Assembly (NCBI GenBank): GCA_051001975.1
Contig: JBPCMU010000065.1
Span: 18,621 to 82,620, forward strand
Length of the DNA: 64,000 nucleotides
Reading direction: 5' to 3'
Source: DATAEG01 sp051001975
Lineage (GTDB): Bacteria > Actinomycetota > Actinomycetes > Mycobacteriales > Jatrophihabitantaceae
Shown here: positions 33,658 to 42,776 of the stretch, one piece after another
Layout: every line of letters starts with the position of its first letter
Numbering within the stretch: the stretch's first letter is position 1
The notes under the pieces: generated by a model
Database searches by the model: none
Told to the model about the DNA's origin: nothing
The model's input: the letters and a program-made list of their open reading frames with translations, nothing else
Program-made: the position numbers and the translations under genes

Positions 33658-33846
33658 ATGAGCGAATCTGGCGAGGTACATCGTGCCGATGAGGGCATCT
33701 CCGACGAAGAACTGGTGGAGCAGGTGGCTGGGCAGACCGCCAGCGACCTGAAGCACGAAGACTTCTTCGAGCGGGAGGCCGACGGTGCGACCTCCGACCA
33801 GGAGGCGGCCAAGGAGACGGCCGACGAGGTGCGTGACGGCAGGTAG
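33658..33846 (+). CDS. Small acidic hypothetical protein
   Basis: 62 aa, rich in Asp/Glu (SDEELVEQVAGQT, DLKHEDFFEREADGATSDQEAAKETADEVRDG). No membrane segment or cysteine; probably helical and largely unstructured. GTGGAG sits just before the ATG. Similar tiny acidic proteins are widespread in actinobacteria without known role. It ends 41 bp before the CDF transporter gene, so they may be cotranscribed. Confidence 0.65.
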   Translation: MSESGEVHRADEGISDEELVEQVAGQTASDLKHEDFFEREADGATSDQEAAKETADEVRDGR

Positions 33847-33887
33847 CCGCCCGACGGGGTTGATGTGACGCGATCAGGGGTCGACCG

Positions 33888-34919
33888 ATGAACGACGATG
33901 GGGATCGCGCTCCGGAAGGCACTGCCACACCCGACGACGGCGGTAGCTCACTCACCATTCTGCTGGCCCTGGTAGCGAACGCCGGAGTGGGCGTGCTCAA
34001 GCTCGGTGCCGGCCTGCTCACCGGATCTGGCGCATTGCTCTCCGAGGCGGCGCACTCCGCCGGGGATACGACGACGGAGCTGCTCCTGCTTGCGGCGCTT
34101 CGCCGATCCGAGCGCCCGGCGGACCGGGTGCACCCGTTCGGATACGGCAAGGAACGGTACTTCTGGTCTCTGTTGGCGGCGGTAGCGATCTTCGTCTCCG
34201 GTGCCGCGTTCTCGGTGTTCGAGGGCGTGCACACGATCGTCTCCGGCGAGGCCGCGCTCTCCCACGTCTGGGTCAACTACGTCGTTCTGGCTGCAGCGTT
34301 CCTGCTCGAGGGAGCCTCGCTGCTTCGCGGGCTGAGCCAGACCCGCGGGGAAGCGCGCTCGCAGCGGCGGACGATGGCCTCTTACGTCCGCGATCCTGAC
34401 GACCCGACGGTGAAGAGCGTGGTCCTCGAGGACACCGCCGCGTTGATCGGTATCGGACTCGCCGCCGCAGGAGTGGCGCTGCACCAGATCACCGGGGATG
34501 CGGTCTGGGACGGCGCCGCGTCGATCGCGATCGGGGTGCTGCTGGTGGTGGCTGCGGTCCTACTGGCGCAGACTTGCAAGGGCTTGTTGATTGGCAAGCA
34601 GGCTGACATCCGACTGGTGCGTGCAGTCCGCGAGACCTTGCGCGAAGAGGTGGAAATCGACGACGTCGTCGACATCGTGACGATGATGGTTGGCACCGGC
34701 CGAGTGCTGCTCGGTGCCCGGGTCGACTTCGTGGACACCTACAGCGCGCTCGATCTCGAGCGGGCCTGCGTACGCATCGACGCCGACCTGCGGGAGCGCT
34801 ATGGAGAGCTCGACGAGATCTTCATCCAGCCGGTGCCTCGCGACGACCGCGAGCTTCGCGACCGGGTCATGGCCCGCTACGGCAGAACGATGACCCGCCG
34901 GGACACCACGGACGGCTGA
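33888..34919 (+). CDS. Cation diffusion facilitator (CDF) family transporter
   Basis: 343 aa. About six helices starting near residue 20. The helix-2 metal site HxxxD is visible (SEAAHSAGDTTTE), a cytoplasmic loop follows with VHPFGYGKERYFWSL, and the later helix has LEDTAALIGIGLAAAG. The C-terminal cytoplasmic domain (LVRAVRETLREEVEIDDVVDI onward) is the ferredoxin-like dimer module. CDF proteins export Zn, Mn, Fe or Co by proton antiport. The metal cannot be assigned. Confidence 0.88.
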   Translation: MNDDGDRAPEGTATPDDGGSSLTILLALVANAGVGVLKLGAGLLTGSGALLSEAAHSAGDTTTELLLLAALRRSERPADRVHPFGYGKERYFWSLLAAVAIFVSGAAFSVFEGVHTIVSGEAALSHVWVNYVVLAAAFLLEGASLLRGLSQTRGEARSQRRTMASYVRDPDDPTVKSVVLEDTAALIGIGLAAAGVALHQITGDAVWDGAASIAIGVLLVVAAVLLAQTCKGLLIGKQADIRLVRAVRETLREEVEIDDVVDIVTMMVGTGRVLLGARVDFVDTYSALDLERACVRIDADLRERYGELDEIFIQPVPRDDRELRDRVMARYGRTMTRRDTTDG

Positions 34920-35029
34920 CTGCGCCGTATGGGGTCGGCGGCGTGATCCGCGATCCTCGTCACGTTCGGCCCCGGGCACGTAGTCTCGGAGCAGGTTGAG
35001 ACATCAGCCACCGAATCCTTTCAGGACGG

Positions 35030-36097
35030 ATGGCAGATGAATTTCAACCATTTCTCTCGTTGCCGGTCTGCTCTTGGCCGCCGAGCCGAACCGACTCGCA
35101 CATGAACGCCGTGGCCTCCCCTGGGACCGGCCAGCGATTGCTGCCGGACGACGCCTCGTGGATCACCGAAATTGCGGCCGCCGCCGCTGGCAACGCGGAC
35201 CTGGCCATCGAGGCCGCCCGGGTCGTCGGGGAACGGCTGCCCCTGCCGGGCGGCGGGCACACCGCGATGCGATGGCATCTGCTTGCCGAGGCGGCGGCGG
35301 CCGACCTCACCGTGGGGCGAGTGCTGGAAGCTCATGCCGATGCGCTGGCGATTCTGGCCGAGGCCGGGGTGACGCCCGTACCGGGCGCCTGGGGCGTATT
35401 CGCCGCAGAAGCGCCCGGGTCCCGGCTGGACGCCGTCGAGGTAGGCGGCGCCTATCGAGTGAACGGGGTCAAGCCCTGGTGTTCGCTGGGTGGCCAATTG
35501 GACCGTGCCCTGGTGACCGCGCACGAGGGGGACACCCGGCGGCTGTTCGCGGTGGACCTGCACCACGCGTCGGTTCGGCCTTCGCCGGCCGAGGGGTGGG
35601 TCTCGCGCGGGCTTTCTGCCGTGCCCAGCGGCCCGGTCGAGTTCGACGCGTCGCCGGCATCGCCGGTGGGCGATCCGGGGTGGTATCTGCGCCGGGCCGG
35701 CTTCGCCCGCGGCGGCATCGGAGTGGCGGCGTGCTGGTTCGGAGGCGCCGCGGAGCTGCACCGCACACTGATGCAGCGGGGACGCTCCGGTGATCTGACC
35801 GATCTGCACCTCGGTGCGATCGATGTGGCGCTGCACGGTGCCGCCGCGACTCTGCGAGACGCCGCGCGGACGGTGGACGCGGGGGAGGACAGCTGGCTGC
35901 TCGCGCTTCGTGCTCGGTCGGTCGTGGCCGCCGCCGCCGAGCTCACTCTGCTGCACGTCGGGCATGCGCTCGGCCCGGCGCCGCTGAGCTTCGATGAGGA
36001 GTACGCCCGTCGCGTCGCCGATCTGCAGATCTACGTCCGGCAACACCATGGTGAACGTGATCTTGCGGCAACCGGTCGAGAGGTGCGGGGCCAATGA
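35030..36097 (+). CDS. Acyl-CoA dehydrogenase-like flavoprotein
   Basis: About 355 aa from 35030. A second in-frame ATG at 35102 (MNAVASPGTGQ) gives 331 aa and may be the real start, since the first 24 residues look unlike the family. The helical N-domain is followed by the beta-barrel (LDAVEVGGAYRVNGVKPWCSLGG) and the C-terminal four-helix domain (LHLGAIDVALHGAAATLRDAA). The usual catalytic Glu cannot be placed with certainty. It starts a tight operon with the PIG-L/methyltransferase and GT2 genes (overlaps of 4 nt). Confidence 0.78.
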   Translation: MADEFQPFLSLPVCSWPPSRTDSHMNAVASPGTGQRLLPDDASWITEIAAAAAGNADLAIEAARVVGERLPLPGGGHTAMRWHLLAEAAAADLTVGRVLEAHADALAILAEAGVTPVPGAWGVFAAEAPGSRLDAVEVGGAYRVNGVKPWCSLGGQLDRALVTAHEGDTRRLFAVDLHHASVRPSPAEGWVSRGLSAVPSGPVEFDASPASPVGDPGWYLRRAGFARGGIGVAACWFGGAAELHRTLMQRGRSGDLTDLHLGAIDVALHGAAATLRDAARTVDAGEDSWLLALRARSVVAAAAELTLLHVGHALGPAPLSFDEEYARRVADLQIYVRQHHGERDLAATGREVRGQ

Positions 36098-37398
36098 CGA
36101 CCTTCACCCACCTCGACGACGGGACCGCCGAGTCAGCTTGGACCGCGGCAATCGATGAGCTGCCCAGAGTGGTTCTTCCCCCGCCCGGCACCCCGATCGT
36201 CGTGCTGGCAGCACATCCCGACGACGAGACGTTGGGTGCCGGAGGATTGATCGTGCACGCGGTCCGCCGCGGGCACCAGGTGACCGTCCTCGTTGCGTCC
36301 GACGGCGCGCGCTCGCACCCACTGTCGCCAACACACTCCGAGGCGACAATGGCACAACTGCGTCGATCGGAGACGGACGCCGCCGTCACGGCATTGGGAG
36401 CCGAGTTGGTCTGGCTGGGACTCGCCGACGGGCGGCTGTCCGAGCACGTCGCTGACGTTGCTGCGGCCCTGGCAGGTCGCTGCACGGCGGGCGGTTGGTT
36501 GTTCGCGCCCTGGTCAGGTGATCGGCATCCCGATCACGAGGCGTGTTCGCGTGCCGCTGCGCTGGTGACCGATCAGCACCGGTGGGAGTACCCGATCTGG
36601 GCGTGGCATTGGGCCGGCCCGGAGATCGTCGACGACGGTTGGCTGCGGCTGCCGATCGATGAGTCCGCGCGCCGGGTGAAGGCCGCCGCACTCGGCTGCT
36701 ACCGGAGTCAGACGCACGCGCTGTCCGAGGACGAGTCGGATCAGCCCGTCCTCACACCCGCTTTCCTGGAGCACTTCGGCCGCACCAGCGAGACGTTCAT
36801 CGATCCATTGCCTCGGGCTGCCGCCGAGATCTCGTCGTTCGATGACCTCTACGCCACCGGCGAGCCCTGGCGGTTGGACAGATCCTGGTATGAACAGCGA
36901 AAGCGCGACACGGTACTCGCAGCTCTGCCGCGCCCCGCCTTCCGCCGCGGCTTCGAGCCCGGCTGCGGACCAGGGTTGCTGACCACTCGACTCGCGCCGC
37001 GCTGTGGCGAGTTTGTCGCAGCCGACGGTGCGCAGACCGCCGTGAGTCTGGCTCGCGCCAGGACGGGTCTGCACATAGAGCAGATGCTGATCCCCAGCGA
37101 ATGGCCGACCGGAGAATTCGACCTGATCGTGCTGCACGAAGTGGGCTACTACGTGCGAGACCTCCCACTGCTGGCCGAGCGGATTCAAGCGTCGCTCGCA
37201 GATGACGGCGTGCTGGTGACGTGTCACTGGCGGTGGCCGGCACCTGACCATCCATGGTCGGGCGACGAAGTTCTTTGGGCGCTCCGATCCGAGCTCAGCC
37301 TACGAGTCATCACCCACCATGAGGAACCGGACTTCGTCCTCGATGTGTTCGACCGCACCGGCAGATCCGTTGCGCAGGCCGAGGGAATCGTCGGATGA
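36094..37398 (+). CDS. Fusion of PIG-L deacetylase and SAM methyltransferase
   Basis: 434 aa in two parts. Residues about 30-230 form a PIG-L/LmbE zinc deacetylase: LAAHPDDETLGAGG near 39-50 and GDRHPDHEACSRA near 145 supply the metal ligands. Residues about 250-430 form a NodS-like methyltransferase (ATGEPWRLDRSWYEQRKRD, GFEPGCGPGLLTTRL SAM loop near 290, FDLIVLHEVGYY). PIG-L domains remove N-acetyl groups from amino sugars. Fusion with a methyltransferase, next to a GT2 enzyme, suggests building of a modified glyco-compound. Confidence 0.85.
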   Translation: MTTFTHLDDGTAESAWTAAIDELPRVVLPPPGTPIVVLAAHPDDETLGAGGLIVHAVRRGHQVTVLVASDGARSHPLSPTHSEATMAQLRRSETDAAVTALGAELVWLGLADGRLSEHVADVAAALAGRCTAGGWLFAPWSGDRHPDHEACSRAAALVTDQHRWEYPIWAWHWAGPEIVDDGWLRLPIDESARRVKAAALGCYRSQTHALSEDESDQPVLTPAFLEHFGRTSETFIDPLPRAAAEISSFDDLYATGEPWRLDRSWYEQRKRDTVLAALPRPAFRRGFEPGCGPGLLTTRLAPRCGEFVAADGAQTAVSLARARTGLHIEQMLIPSEWPTGEFDLIVLHEVGYYVRDLPLLAERIQASLADDGVLVTCHWRWPAPDHPWSGDEVLWALRSELSLRVITHHEEPDFVLDVFDRTGRSVAQAEGIVG

Positions 37399-38150
37399 CC
37401 ATTGAGCACATTGCTGTCGTCATTCCGGCCCGCAACGAAGAGCTGACCATTGACGAGTGCCTGCGAGCGGTCTGCGTCGCACGGGCGGCCGTGGACTGTT
37501 CGGTGCGAATAGTCGTCGTGCTGGATGCCTGTCGCGATCGGACCCGCGCGCTGGTCGGCCGGCACGAAGGGATCGAGACCGTCGTCGTGTCCGCTCGGTG
37601 CGTCGGAGCGGCGCGGGCCGCCGGTATTGATCACGTCCTGGCCACCACCGCGTATCCGACCGACGGGATCTGGCTCGCCAACACCGACGCGGACTCCTCC
37701 GTCCCACCGCACTGGCTCAGCCAAGCACTCTGCGAAGCTCACGACGGTGCTGATCTCGTACTGGGCACAGTTGTCCCGCACGGCGTCTCCGGGGCACTGG
37801 CACGTGCCTGGTCGGCGCGTCACGAGCCGGGCGATGGTCACTCCCACGTTCACGGCGCCAACCTCGGGGTCCGGGCCAGCACCTACCTCGCGGCAGGCGG
37901 GTTCCCGGCGGTGGCGACGGCCGAGGACGTCGGGTTGGTTGACCGGGTCACCACCCGAACGACAGCTCGTATCGCCCGCGTGGGCTCGATTCCGGTACTT
38001 ACCAGTGGTCGTGTCGAGGGACGGTCCCCGGAGGGCTTCGCCGGCTACCTCACGCGACTGGCCGCCCGACTCGCCCCGACACCGAGCATGGCCGGTCCGT
38101 CACCAGAGCTCGGCGCCGATGGACCGACGTCGGTGGCCAAGACGCTATGA
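37395..38150 (+). CDS. Glycosyltransferase family 2
   Basis: 251 aa GT-A fold. IAVVIPARNEELTIDECL at the N-terminus binds nucleotide sugar, WLANTDADSSVPPHWL contains the DxD metal motif near residue 96, and GANLGVRASTYLAAGGFPAVATAEDVGLVDRV is the acceptor/catalytic region with the ED pair. No membrane helix, so it is soluble. Overlaps the upstream gene by 4 nt. It completes an ACAD-like/PIG-L-methyltransferase/GT2 trio that probably makes one glycosylated metabolite. Confidence 0.85.
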   Translation: MTIEHIAVVIPARNEELTIDECLRAVCVARAAVDCSVRIVVVLDACRDRTRALVGRHEGIETVVVSARCVGAARAAGIDHVLATTAYPTDGIWLANTDADSSVPPHWLSQALCEAHDGADLVLGTVVPHGVSGALARAWSARHEPGDGHSHVHGANLGVRASTYLAAGGFPAVATAEDVGLVDRVTTRTTARIARVGSIPVLTSGRVEGRSPEGFAGYLTRLAARLAPTPSMAGPSPELGADGPTSVAKTL

Positions 38151-38191
38151 GGACCGGCCCGCAGCCGCTCCAGGGGTGCTCCGGTCGACGA

Positions 38192-38356
38192 TCATCGGCG
38201 CGCCTTGCCCCCGCGCAGTCGGCTGCCGCCGAACACGAGAGTGGCCAGGAACAGCACGATCGCGATGATGGTGAGCCAAATCAGGCCGTGCACGACCACG
38301 CCAATGATTCCGGCGACGATCCAGACAATGACGAGCAGGAGGATGAACGCGAGCAT
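38192..38356 (-). CDS. Small hydrophobic membrane protein
   Basis: 54 aa from the ATG at 38356, with AAGGGA just upstream; a longer reading from 38395 adds a non-hydrophobic 13-residue lead. Two membrane helices (MLAFILLLVIVWIVAG and LIWLTIIAIVLFLATLVF) and a basic tail RLRGGKARR. Many actinobacteria carry such short hydrophobic proteins, often stress-induced, without known function. Converges with the GT2 gene. Confidence 0.7.
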   Translation of the reverse strand: MLAFILLLVIVWIVAGIIGVVVHGLIWLTIIAIVLFLATLVFGGSRLRGGKARR

Positions 38357-38392
38357 GAGCTGTCCCTTCGGGGAAGCGGATCGAGATCGCGG

Positions 38393-38416
38393 CAATCGGA
38401 CAATCGGACAATCGGC
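38393..38416. repeat. 8-bp tandem repeat, three copies
   Basis: CAATCGGA CAATCGGA CAATCGGC, three head-to-tail copies, 37-60 bp upstream of the small membrane protein start on the minus strand. May be a set of regulator half-sites or a simple slippage repeat. Confidence 0.5.
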
Positions 38417-38777
38417 GGAGTGTGCGGTGCCGCCCGACCGATTGTCTGCAGCACTGATGAATCAATCTCGTCGGTGGACACGGCGTCCTTCGCCGAAACC
38501 TGGCGGGAGCCGCGCGCTGTTTCACGACTGGACGACACCGATGCTACGGCGTTGCGAGCGTTCGTCGGTCCGGTCAAGCGGGCGCTCCACCCGGGTTGCG
38601 GCGGCAAGCGAGCCCAGACACTTCTTGACTCATTCCAGTTAAGGGGGGAGTGTCTGGGTGACGGTTCGTTCCAGCGACGGCGCTGGCCACGAAGTCGATA
38701 CGGCGGACGGTGTTTCCGGGGCCGGGTGCTCCGAGCGCAGCAACGATCGAAAGTCCTCGACGACATAGGAGTTTGAG
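38397..38777. other. Intergenic region upstream of catalase
   Basis: About 380 bp without a credible gene, divergent between the small membrane protein and catalase. It contains the end of the 8-bp tandem repeat and a perfect 10-bp inverted repeat at 38613-38658. The catalase ribosome site is TAGGAG shortly before 38778. Promoters of both genes should be here. Confidence 0.55.
38613..38658 (+). promoter_or_regulatory. Perfect 10-bp inverted repeat upstream of catalase
   Basis: CCCAGACACT (38613-38622) and AGTGTCTGGG (38649-38658) are exact complements, 26 nt apart, centred about 140 bp upstream of catalase. The loop holds TTGACT, which could be a -35 element. Either a two-half-site regulator target or an RNA hairpin in the leader. 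Confidence 0.5.
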
Positions 38778-40304
38778 ATGACCGAACCTGGAGCCCGACC
38801 CGCGACGACGACCGATGCTGGGATACCCGTCGCCAGCGACGAGCATTCTCTTTCCGTCGGGGCCGATGGCGCGCTGCTGCTGCAGGACCACTACCTGCTC
38901 GAACAGATGGCCACCTTCAACCGCGAGCGCATTCCGGAGCGCCAACCGCACGCCAAGGGCGGCGGGGCGTTCGGCACCTTCCAGGTCACTCAGGACGTCA
39001 GTGCATTCACCCGCGCGAGTGTGTTCCAGCCCAGCGCCGAGACCGACGTACTGATTCGGTTCTCCAGCGTGGCCGGTGAGCGGGGCAGCCCGGACACGTG
39101 GCGTGATCCGCGCGGCTTCTCGGTCAAGTTCTACACCGACGAGGGCAATTTCGATCTCGTCGGCAACAATACCCCGGTCTTCTTCATGCGCGATCCAATG
39201 AAGTTCCAGCACTTCATCCGGTCACAGAAACGCCGCGCGGACAACAACCTGCGTGATCACGACATGCAGTGGGATTTCTGGACGCTGTCGCCCGAGTCCG
39301 CCCACCAGGTGACCTGGCTGATGGGCGATCGCGGCATCCCGCGAACGTGGCGGCACATGAACGGCTACTCCAGCCACACGTACATGTGGATCAATGCGCA
39401 GGGCGAGAAGTTCTGGGTCAAGTACCACTTCAAGAGTGACCAAGGGGTGGAGTGCTTCACCCAGGACGAGGCCGACCAGATGGCCTCCGTGGACACCGAT
39501 TACCACCAGCGGGACCTGTTCGAGCACATCCGCGACGGCGAGTTCCCCAGTTGGACGCTGAAGATGCAGATCATGCCGTTCGAGGACGCCAAGACCTATC
39601 GGTTCAACCCGTTCGACCTCACCAAGGTCTGGCCGCACGCGGACTACCCGCTGCAGGAAGTCGGCACGCTGACGCTGAATCGCAACGTCAGCGACTATCA
39701 CGCCGAGATGGAGCAAGCAGCCTTCGAGCCCAACAACATCGTGCCCGGAACCGGACTCTCGCCGGACAAGATGCTGCTCGCCCGCGGCTTCAGCTACTCC
39801 GACGCGCACCGCGCCCGGCTGGGCGTGAACTACAAGCAGATCCCGGTCAACTTGCCGCACGTGGAGGTGCACAGTTACTCCAAGGACGGCGCAATGCGGA
39901 TCATCAACGTCACCGATCCGGTGTACGCGCCCAATTCCTACGGTGGCCCGAAGGCGCAGCCCGAACTGACCGACGACGGCGGCACCTGGCACAGCGACGG
40001 CGACATGGTGCGCGCGGCCTACACACTGCGGGCCGAGGACGACGACTGGGGCCAAGCCGGGACGATGGTGCGCGAGGTGCTGGATGACGCGGCCCGCGGC
40101 CGGCTGGTCGACAACATCGTCGGCCATCTGCTCAACGCCGTGAGCGAGCCGGTCCTGGCCCGGGCCTTCGACTACTGGCGCAACGTCGACAAGCAACTCG
40201 GCGATCGCATCGAGGCCGGCGTGCGCAGCAAGCAGGATGAGAAGGACCCCAAGGCGGCGCAGCAGGCCAACCCCGCCCGGTCCAGCATGCAGGACAAAGC
40301 CTGA
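38778..40304 (+). CDS. Haem catalase, monofunctional
   Basis: 508 aa, small-subunit (clade 3-like) size. The distal His is in ERQPHAKGGGAFGTF near residue 55, the distal Asn in FDLVGNNTPVFFMRD near 128, and the proximal region LARGFSYSDAHRARLG near 330 carries the haem-ligand Tyr. It splits hydrogen peroxide into water and oxygen in the cytoplasm. Monocistronic with a hairpin after the stop. Long leader with an inverted repeat suggests oxidative-stress control; no furA or oxyR gene is adjacent. Confidence 0.93.
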   Translation: MTEPGARPATTTDAGIPVASDEHSLSVGADGALLLQDHYLLEQMATFNRERIPERQPHAKGGGAFGTFQVTQDVSAFTRASVFQPSAETDVLIRFSSVAGERGSPDTWRDPRGFSVKFYTDEGNFDLVGNNTPVFFMRDPMKFQHFIRSQKRRADNNLRDHDMQWDFWTLSPESAHQVTWLMGDRGIPRTWRHMNGYSSHTYMWINAQGEKFWVKYHFKSDQGVECFTQDEADQMASVDTDYHQRDLFEHIRDGEFPSWTLKMQIMPFEDAKTYRFNPFDLTKVWPHADYPLQEVGTLTLNRNVSDYHAEMEQAAFEPNNIVPGTGLSPDKMLLARGFSYSDAHRARLGVNYKQIPVNLPHVEVHSYSKDGAMRIINVTDPVYAPNSYGGPKAQPELTDDGGTWHSDGDMVRAAYTLRAEDDDWGQAGTMVREVLDDAARGRLVDNIVGHLLNAVSEPVLARAFDYWRNVDKQLGDRIEAGVRSKQDEKDPKAAQQANPARSSMQDKA

Positions 40305-40335
40305 CCGAGCCTGCCTGGGCGAGATGATCGCGGGA

Positions 40336-40371
40336 GGGACCTGTCCCGGACTTGCGCACCGGCCAGGTCCC
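40336..40371 (+). terminator. Hairpin after catalase
   Basis: GGGACCTG pairs with CAGGTCCC (8 bp) around a 20-nt GC-rich loop, 32 bp after the catalase stop and 43 bp before the next start. Likely terminator, though the loop is long. Confidence 0.45.
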
Positions 40372-40414
40372 CCTGTGCTCGCGGCGCGCCGTTGTCTGAG
40401 AAAGGGGTGAATGG

Positions 40415-42688
40415 ATGGCTGAGGAAGGCACGTCGGGTACGGACCCGAAGGTGGGCAAGCCGAAGAAGTCTGCGGTCGGTATCCCCGGCATCGCGCACTC
40501 GATGCAGTACGCGCTCGGCGAGATGGGCGCCAGGCGAAGCCTGCAGACTTTGCTGAAGATGAACCACGTCGACGGTTTCGACTGCCCGAGCTGCGCATGG
40601 CCCGACCCGGATCGACGTAAGGCTGCTGAGTTCTGCGAGAACGGCGCGAAGGCAGTCGCGTGGGAGGCGACCCGCAAGCGGGTCACTTCGGAATTCTTCG
40701 CTGCACACTCCGTGGCCGAACTCAGGGAGCAGCCCGACCATTGGCTCGAGCACAACGGCCGGCTGACCGAACCCATGTACCTGGCACCTGGCGCCACCCA
40801 TTACGCGCCGCTCGACTGGGACGAGGCCCTCACGCTCGTCGCCGATCGGCTACGGGCCATATCGGACCCGGACCGTGCGGTCTTCTACACAAGTGGTCGA
40901 GCCAGCAACGAGGCGGCCTTCGTGTACCAGCTGCTGGCCCGGCGGCTGGGCACCAACAACCTGCCGGATTGTTCCAACATGTGTCATGAGTCGAGCGGCC
41001 GCGCGTTGTCGGAGACGATCGGCGTCGGCAAGGGCACCGTCACACTGGACGACATTGCGCTGCATGCCGACCTCATCGTCATCGTCGGGCAGAACCCGGG
41101 TACCAATCACCCGCGCATGCTCACCGCACTCGAGGATGCCAAGGAGCGCGGGGCGCGCATCGTCGCGGTCAATCCGCTCCCCGAGGCCGGGCTCGTCAAG
41201 TTCCGCAACCCGCAGACTCCGCGAGGTCTAATCGGCCCGGGCACGAAGATCGCCGATCGGTTTCTGAACGTCCGGGTCAACGGCGATCTCGCGTTGTTCG
41301 CGGGCGTGAACCGGGTGCTCGTCGAGCGCGATTCGGCACAACCTGGCAGCGTGCTGGATCGCGACTTCATCGACACGTACTGCGACGGTTTCGACGCCGT
41401 GCAAGCAGCGTGGCAGGCCCTGTCGTGGTCGGACCTGGAGAAGCAGAGCGGGTTGTCCCGTAGCGAGATCGAGGACTTCGCATCGGACGTCACCGCGGCC
41501 GACAGCGTAGTTGTGTGCTGGGCGATGGGATTGACCCAGCACCGCAATGCGGTCGCCACGATCCGCGAAATCGCGAACTTCCTCCTGCTCCGCGGGAACA
41601 TCGGTCGCCCGGGTGCCGGAGCGGCTCCGATCCGTGGGCACAGCAACGTGCAGGGTGATCGGACGATGGGCATCTGGGAGCAGATGCCCGACGGATTCCT
41701 CGACGCGGTGGGCGCCGAATTCGGCTTCGACCCACCTCGTGCGCATGGGTGGGACACCGTCGACAGCATCCGCGCGATGCGCGACGGAAAGGTCGACGTC
41801 TTCATGGCCCTGGGCGGCAACTTCGCCGCGGCGACCCCCGATACGGACGTGACCGAGGCTGCGCTGGCCACCTGCGCGCTGACGGTGCACGTGGCCACGA
41901 AGTTGAACCGGTCGCATCTGTGTCACGGGCGTGAGGCGCTGATCCTGCCGTGCCTGGGTCGCACCGAACGCGATCTGCGCCCCGGCGGTGAGCAGTTCGT
42001 CAGTGTCGAGGACTCGATGAGCATGGTGCATTCCTCACGTGGTCGCCTCGCGCCGGGGTCACCCTGGCTGCGTAGTGAGGTCGCCATCATCACCGGGTTG
42101 GGCGAGGCGCTCTTCGGCGCGGACCTGGGCTGGAAGGAGATGGGCGACGACTACCGGGTCATCCGCCGGCACATCGAGCGGGTGGTACCGGGCTTCCATG
42201 CCTTCGAGGAGCGGGTTACCCAGCCGGGTGGATTCATCCTGCCCAATGGACCGAGGGACTCGCGGACCTTCGCCACGGCCTCCGGCAAAGCGCGATTCAC
42301 CGTCAACCCGCCGACCTCGGTCGATGTCCCGGAGGGTTACCTGCTGTTGCAGACGGTTCGTTCGCATGACCAGTTCAACACCACGGTGTACGGCCTCGAC
42401 GATCGTTATCGGGGCATCAGGGGCGGCCGGCGGGTGGTCCTCGTCAACACCGACGACCTGCGCGACCGCGGATTGCGCGACGGTGACCTGGTCGACCTGG
42501 TGAGCGTGTTCAACAGCACCGAACGGCGCGCCAGCGGCTTCCGCGCCATCGAGTACCCGACACCGCGCGGATGTGCTGCCGCGTACTTCCCTGAGGCGAA
42601 CGTCCTGGTGCCGCTGGACTCGACCGCAGAGGGCAGCAACACCCCGACCTCCAAGTCCACCGTTATCCGTCTGGAGTCCGCCGGCTGA
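40415..42688 (+). CDS. FdhF/YdeP-family molybdopterin oxidoreductase
   Basis: 757 aa. It belongs to the DMSO-reductase superfamily of formate-dehydrogenase-like proteins. An N-terminal segment has CPSCAWPDPDRR near residue 52. Typical domains follow: HYAPLDWDEALTLVADRLR near 130, FYTSGRASNEAAFVYQLLARRLGTNNLPDCSNMCHESS near 165, GQNPGTNHPRML near 228, ALGGNFAAATPDTD, and the C-terminal MGD domain (LQTVRSHDQFNTTVYG). YdeP in E. coli is linked to acid resistance; the true substrate is unsettled. No beta subunit or FdhD is adjacent. It lies 88 bp upstream of the ThDP enzyme. Confidence 0.86.
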   Translation: MAEEGTSGTDPKVGKPKKSAVGIPGIAHSMQYALGEMGARRSLQTLLKMNHVDGFDCPSCAWPDPDRRKAAEFCENGAKAVAWEATRKRVTSEFFAAHSVAELREQPDHWLEHNGRLTEPMYLAPGATHYAPLDWDEALTLVADRLRAISDPDRAVFYTSGRASNEAAFVYQLLARRLGTNNLPDCSNMCHESSGRALSETIGVGKGTVTLDDIALHADLIVIVGQNPGTNHPRMLTALEDAKERGARIVAVNPLPEAGLVKFRNPQTPRGLIGPGTKIADRFLNVRVNGDLALFAGVNRVLVERDSAQPGSVLDRDFIDTYCDGFDAVQAAWQALSWSDLEKQSGLSRSEIEDFASDVTAADSVVVCWAMGLTQHRNAVATIREIANFLLLRGNIGRPGAGAAPIRGHSNVQGDRTMGIWEQMPDGFLDAVGAEFGFDPPRAHGWDTVDSIRAMRDGKVDVFMALGGNFAAATPDTDVTEAALATCALTVHVATKLNRSHLCHGREALILPCLGRTERDLRPGGEQFVSVEDSMSMVHSSRGRLAPGSPWLRSEVAIITGLGEALFGADLGWKEMGDDYRVIRRHIERVVPGFHAFEERVTQPGGFILPNGPRDSRTFATASGKARFTVNPPTSVDVPEGYLLLQTVRSHDQFNTTVYGLDDRYRGIRGGRRVVLVNTDDLRDRGLRDGDLVDLVSVFNSTERRASGFRAIEYPTPRGCAAAYFPEANVLVPLDSTAEGSNTPTSKSTVIRLESAG

Positions 42689-42776
42689 CGATCTACCTTG
42701 CCGAGTAGCGTCAAGACGGGTTGAACGCACAGCCTCCTGCATCCATTCGATCGGACCCGAGGAGGACGCCACCGCG

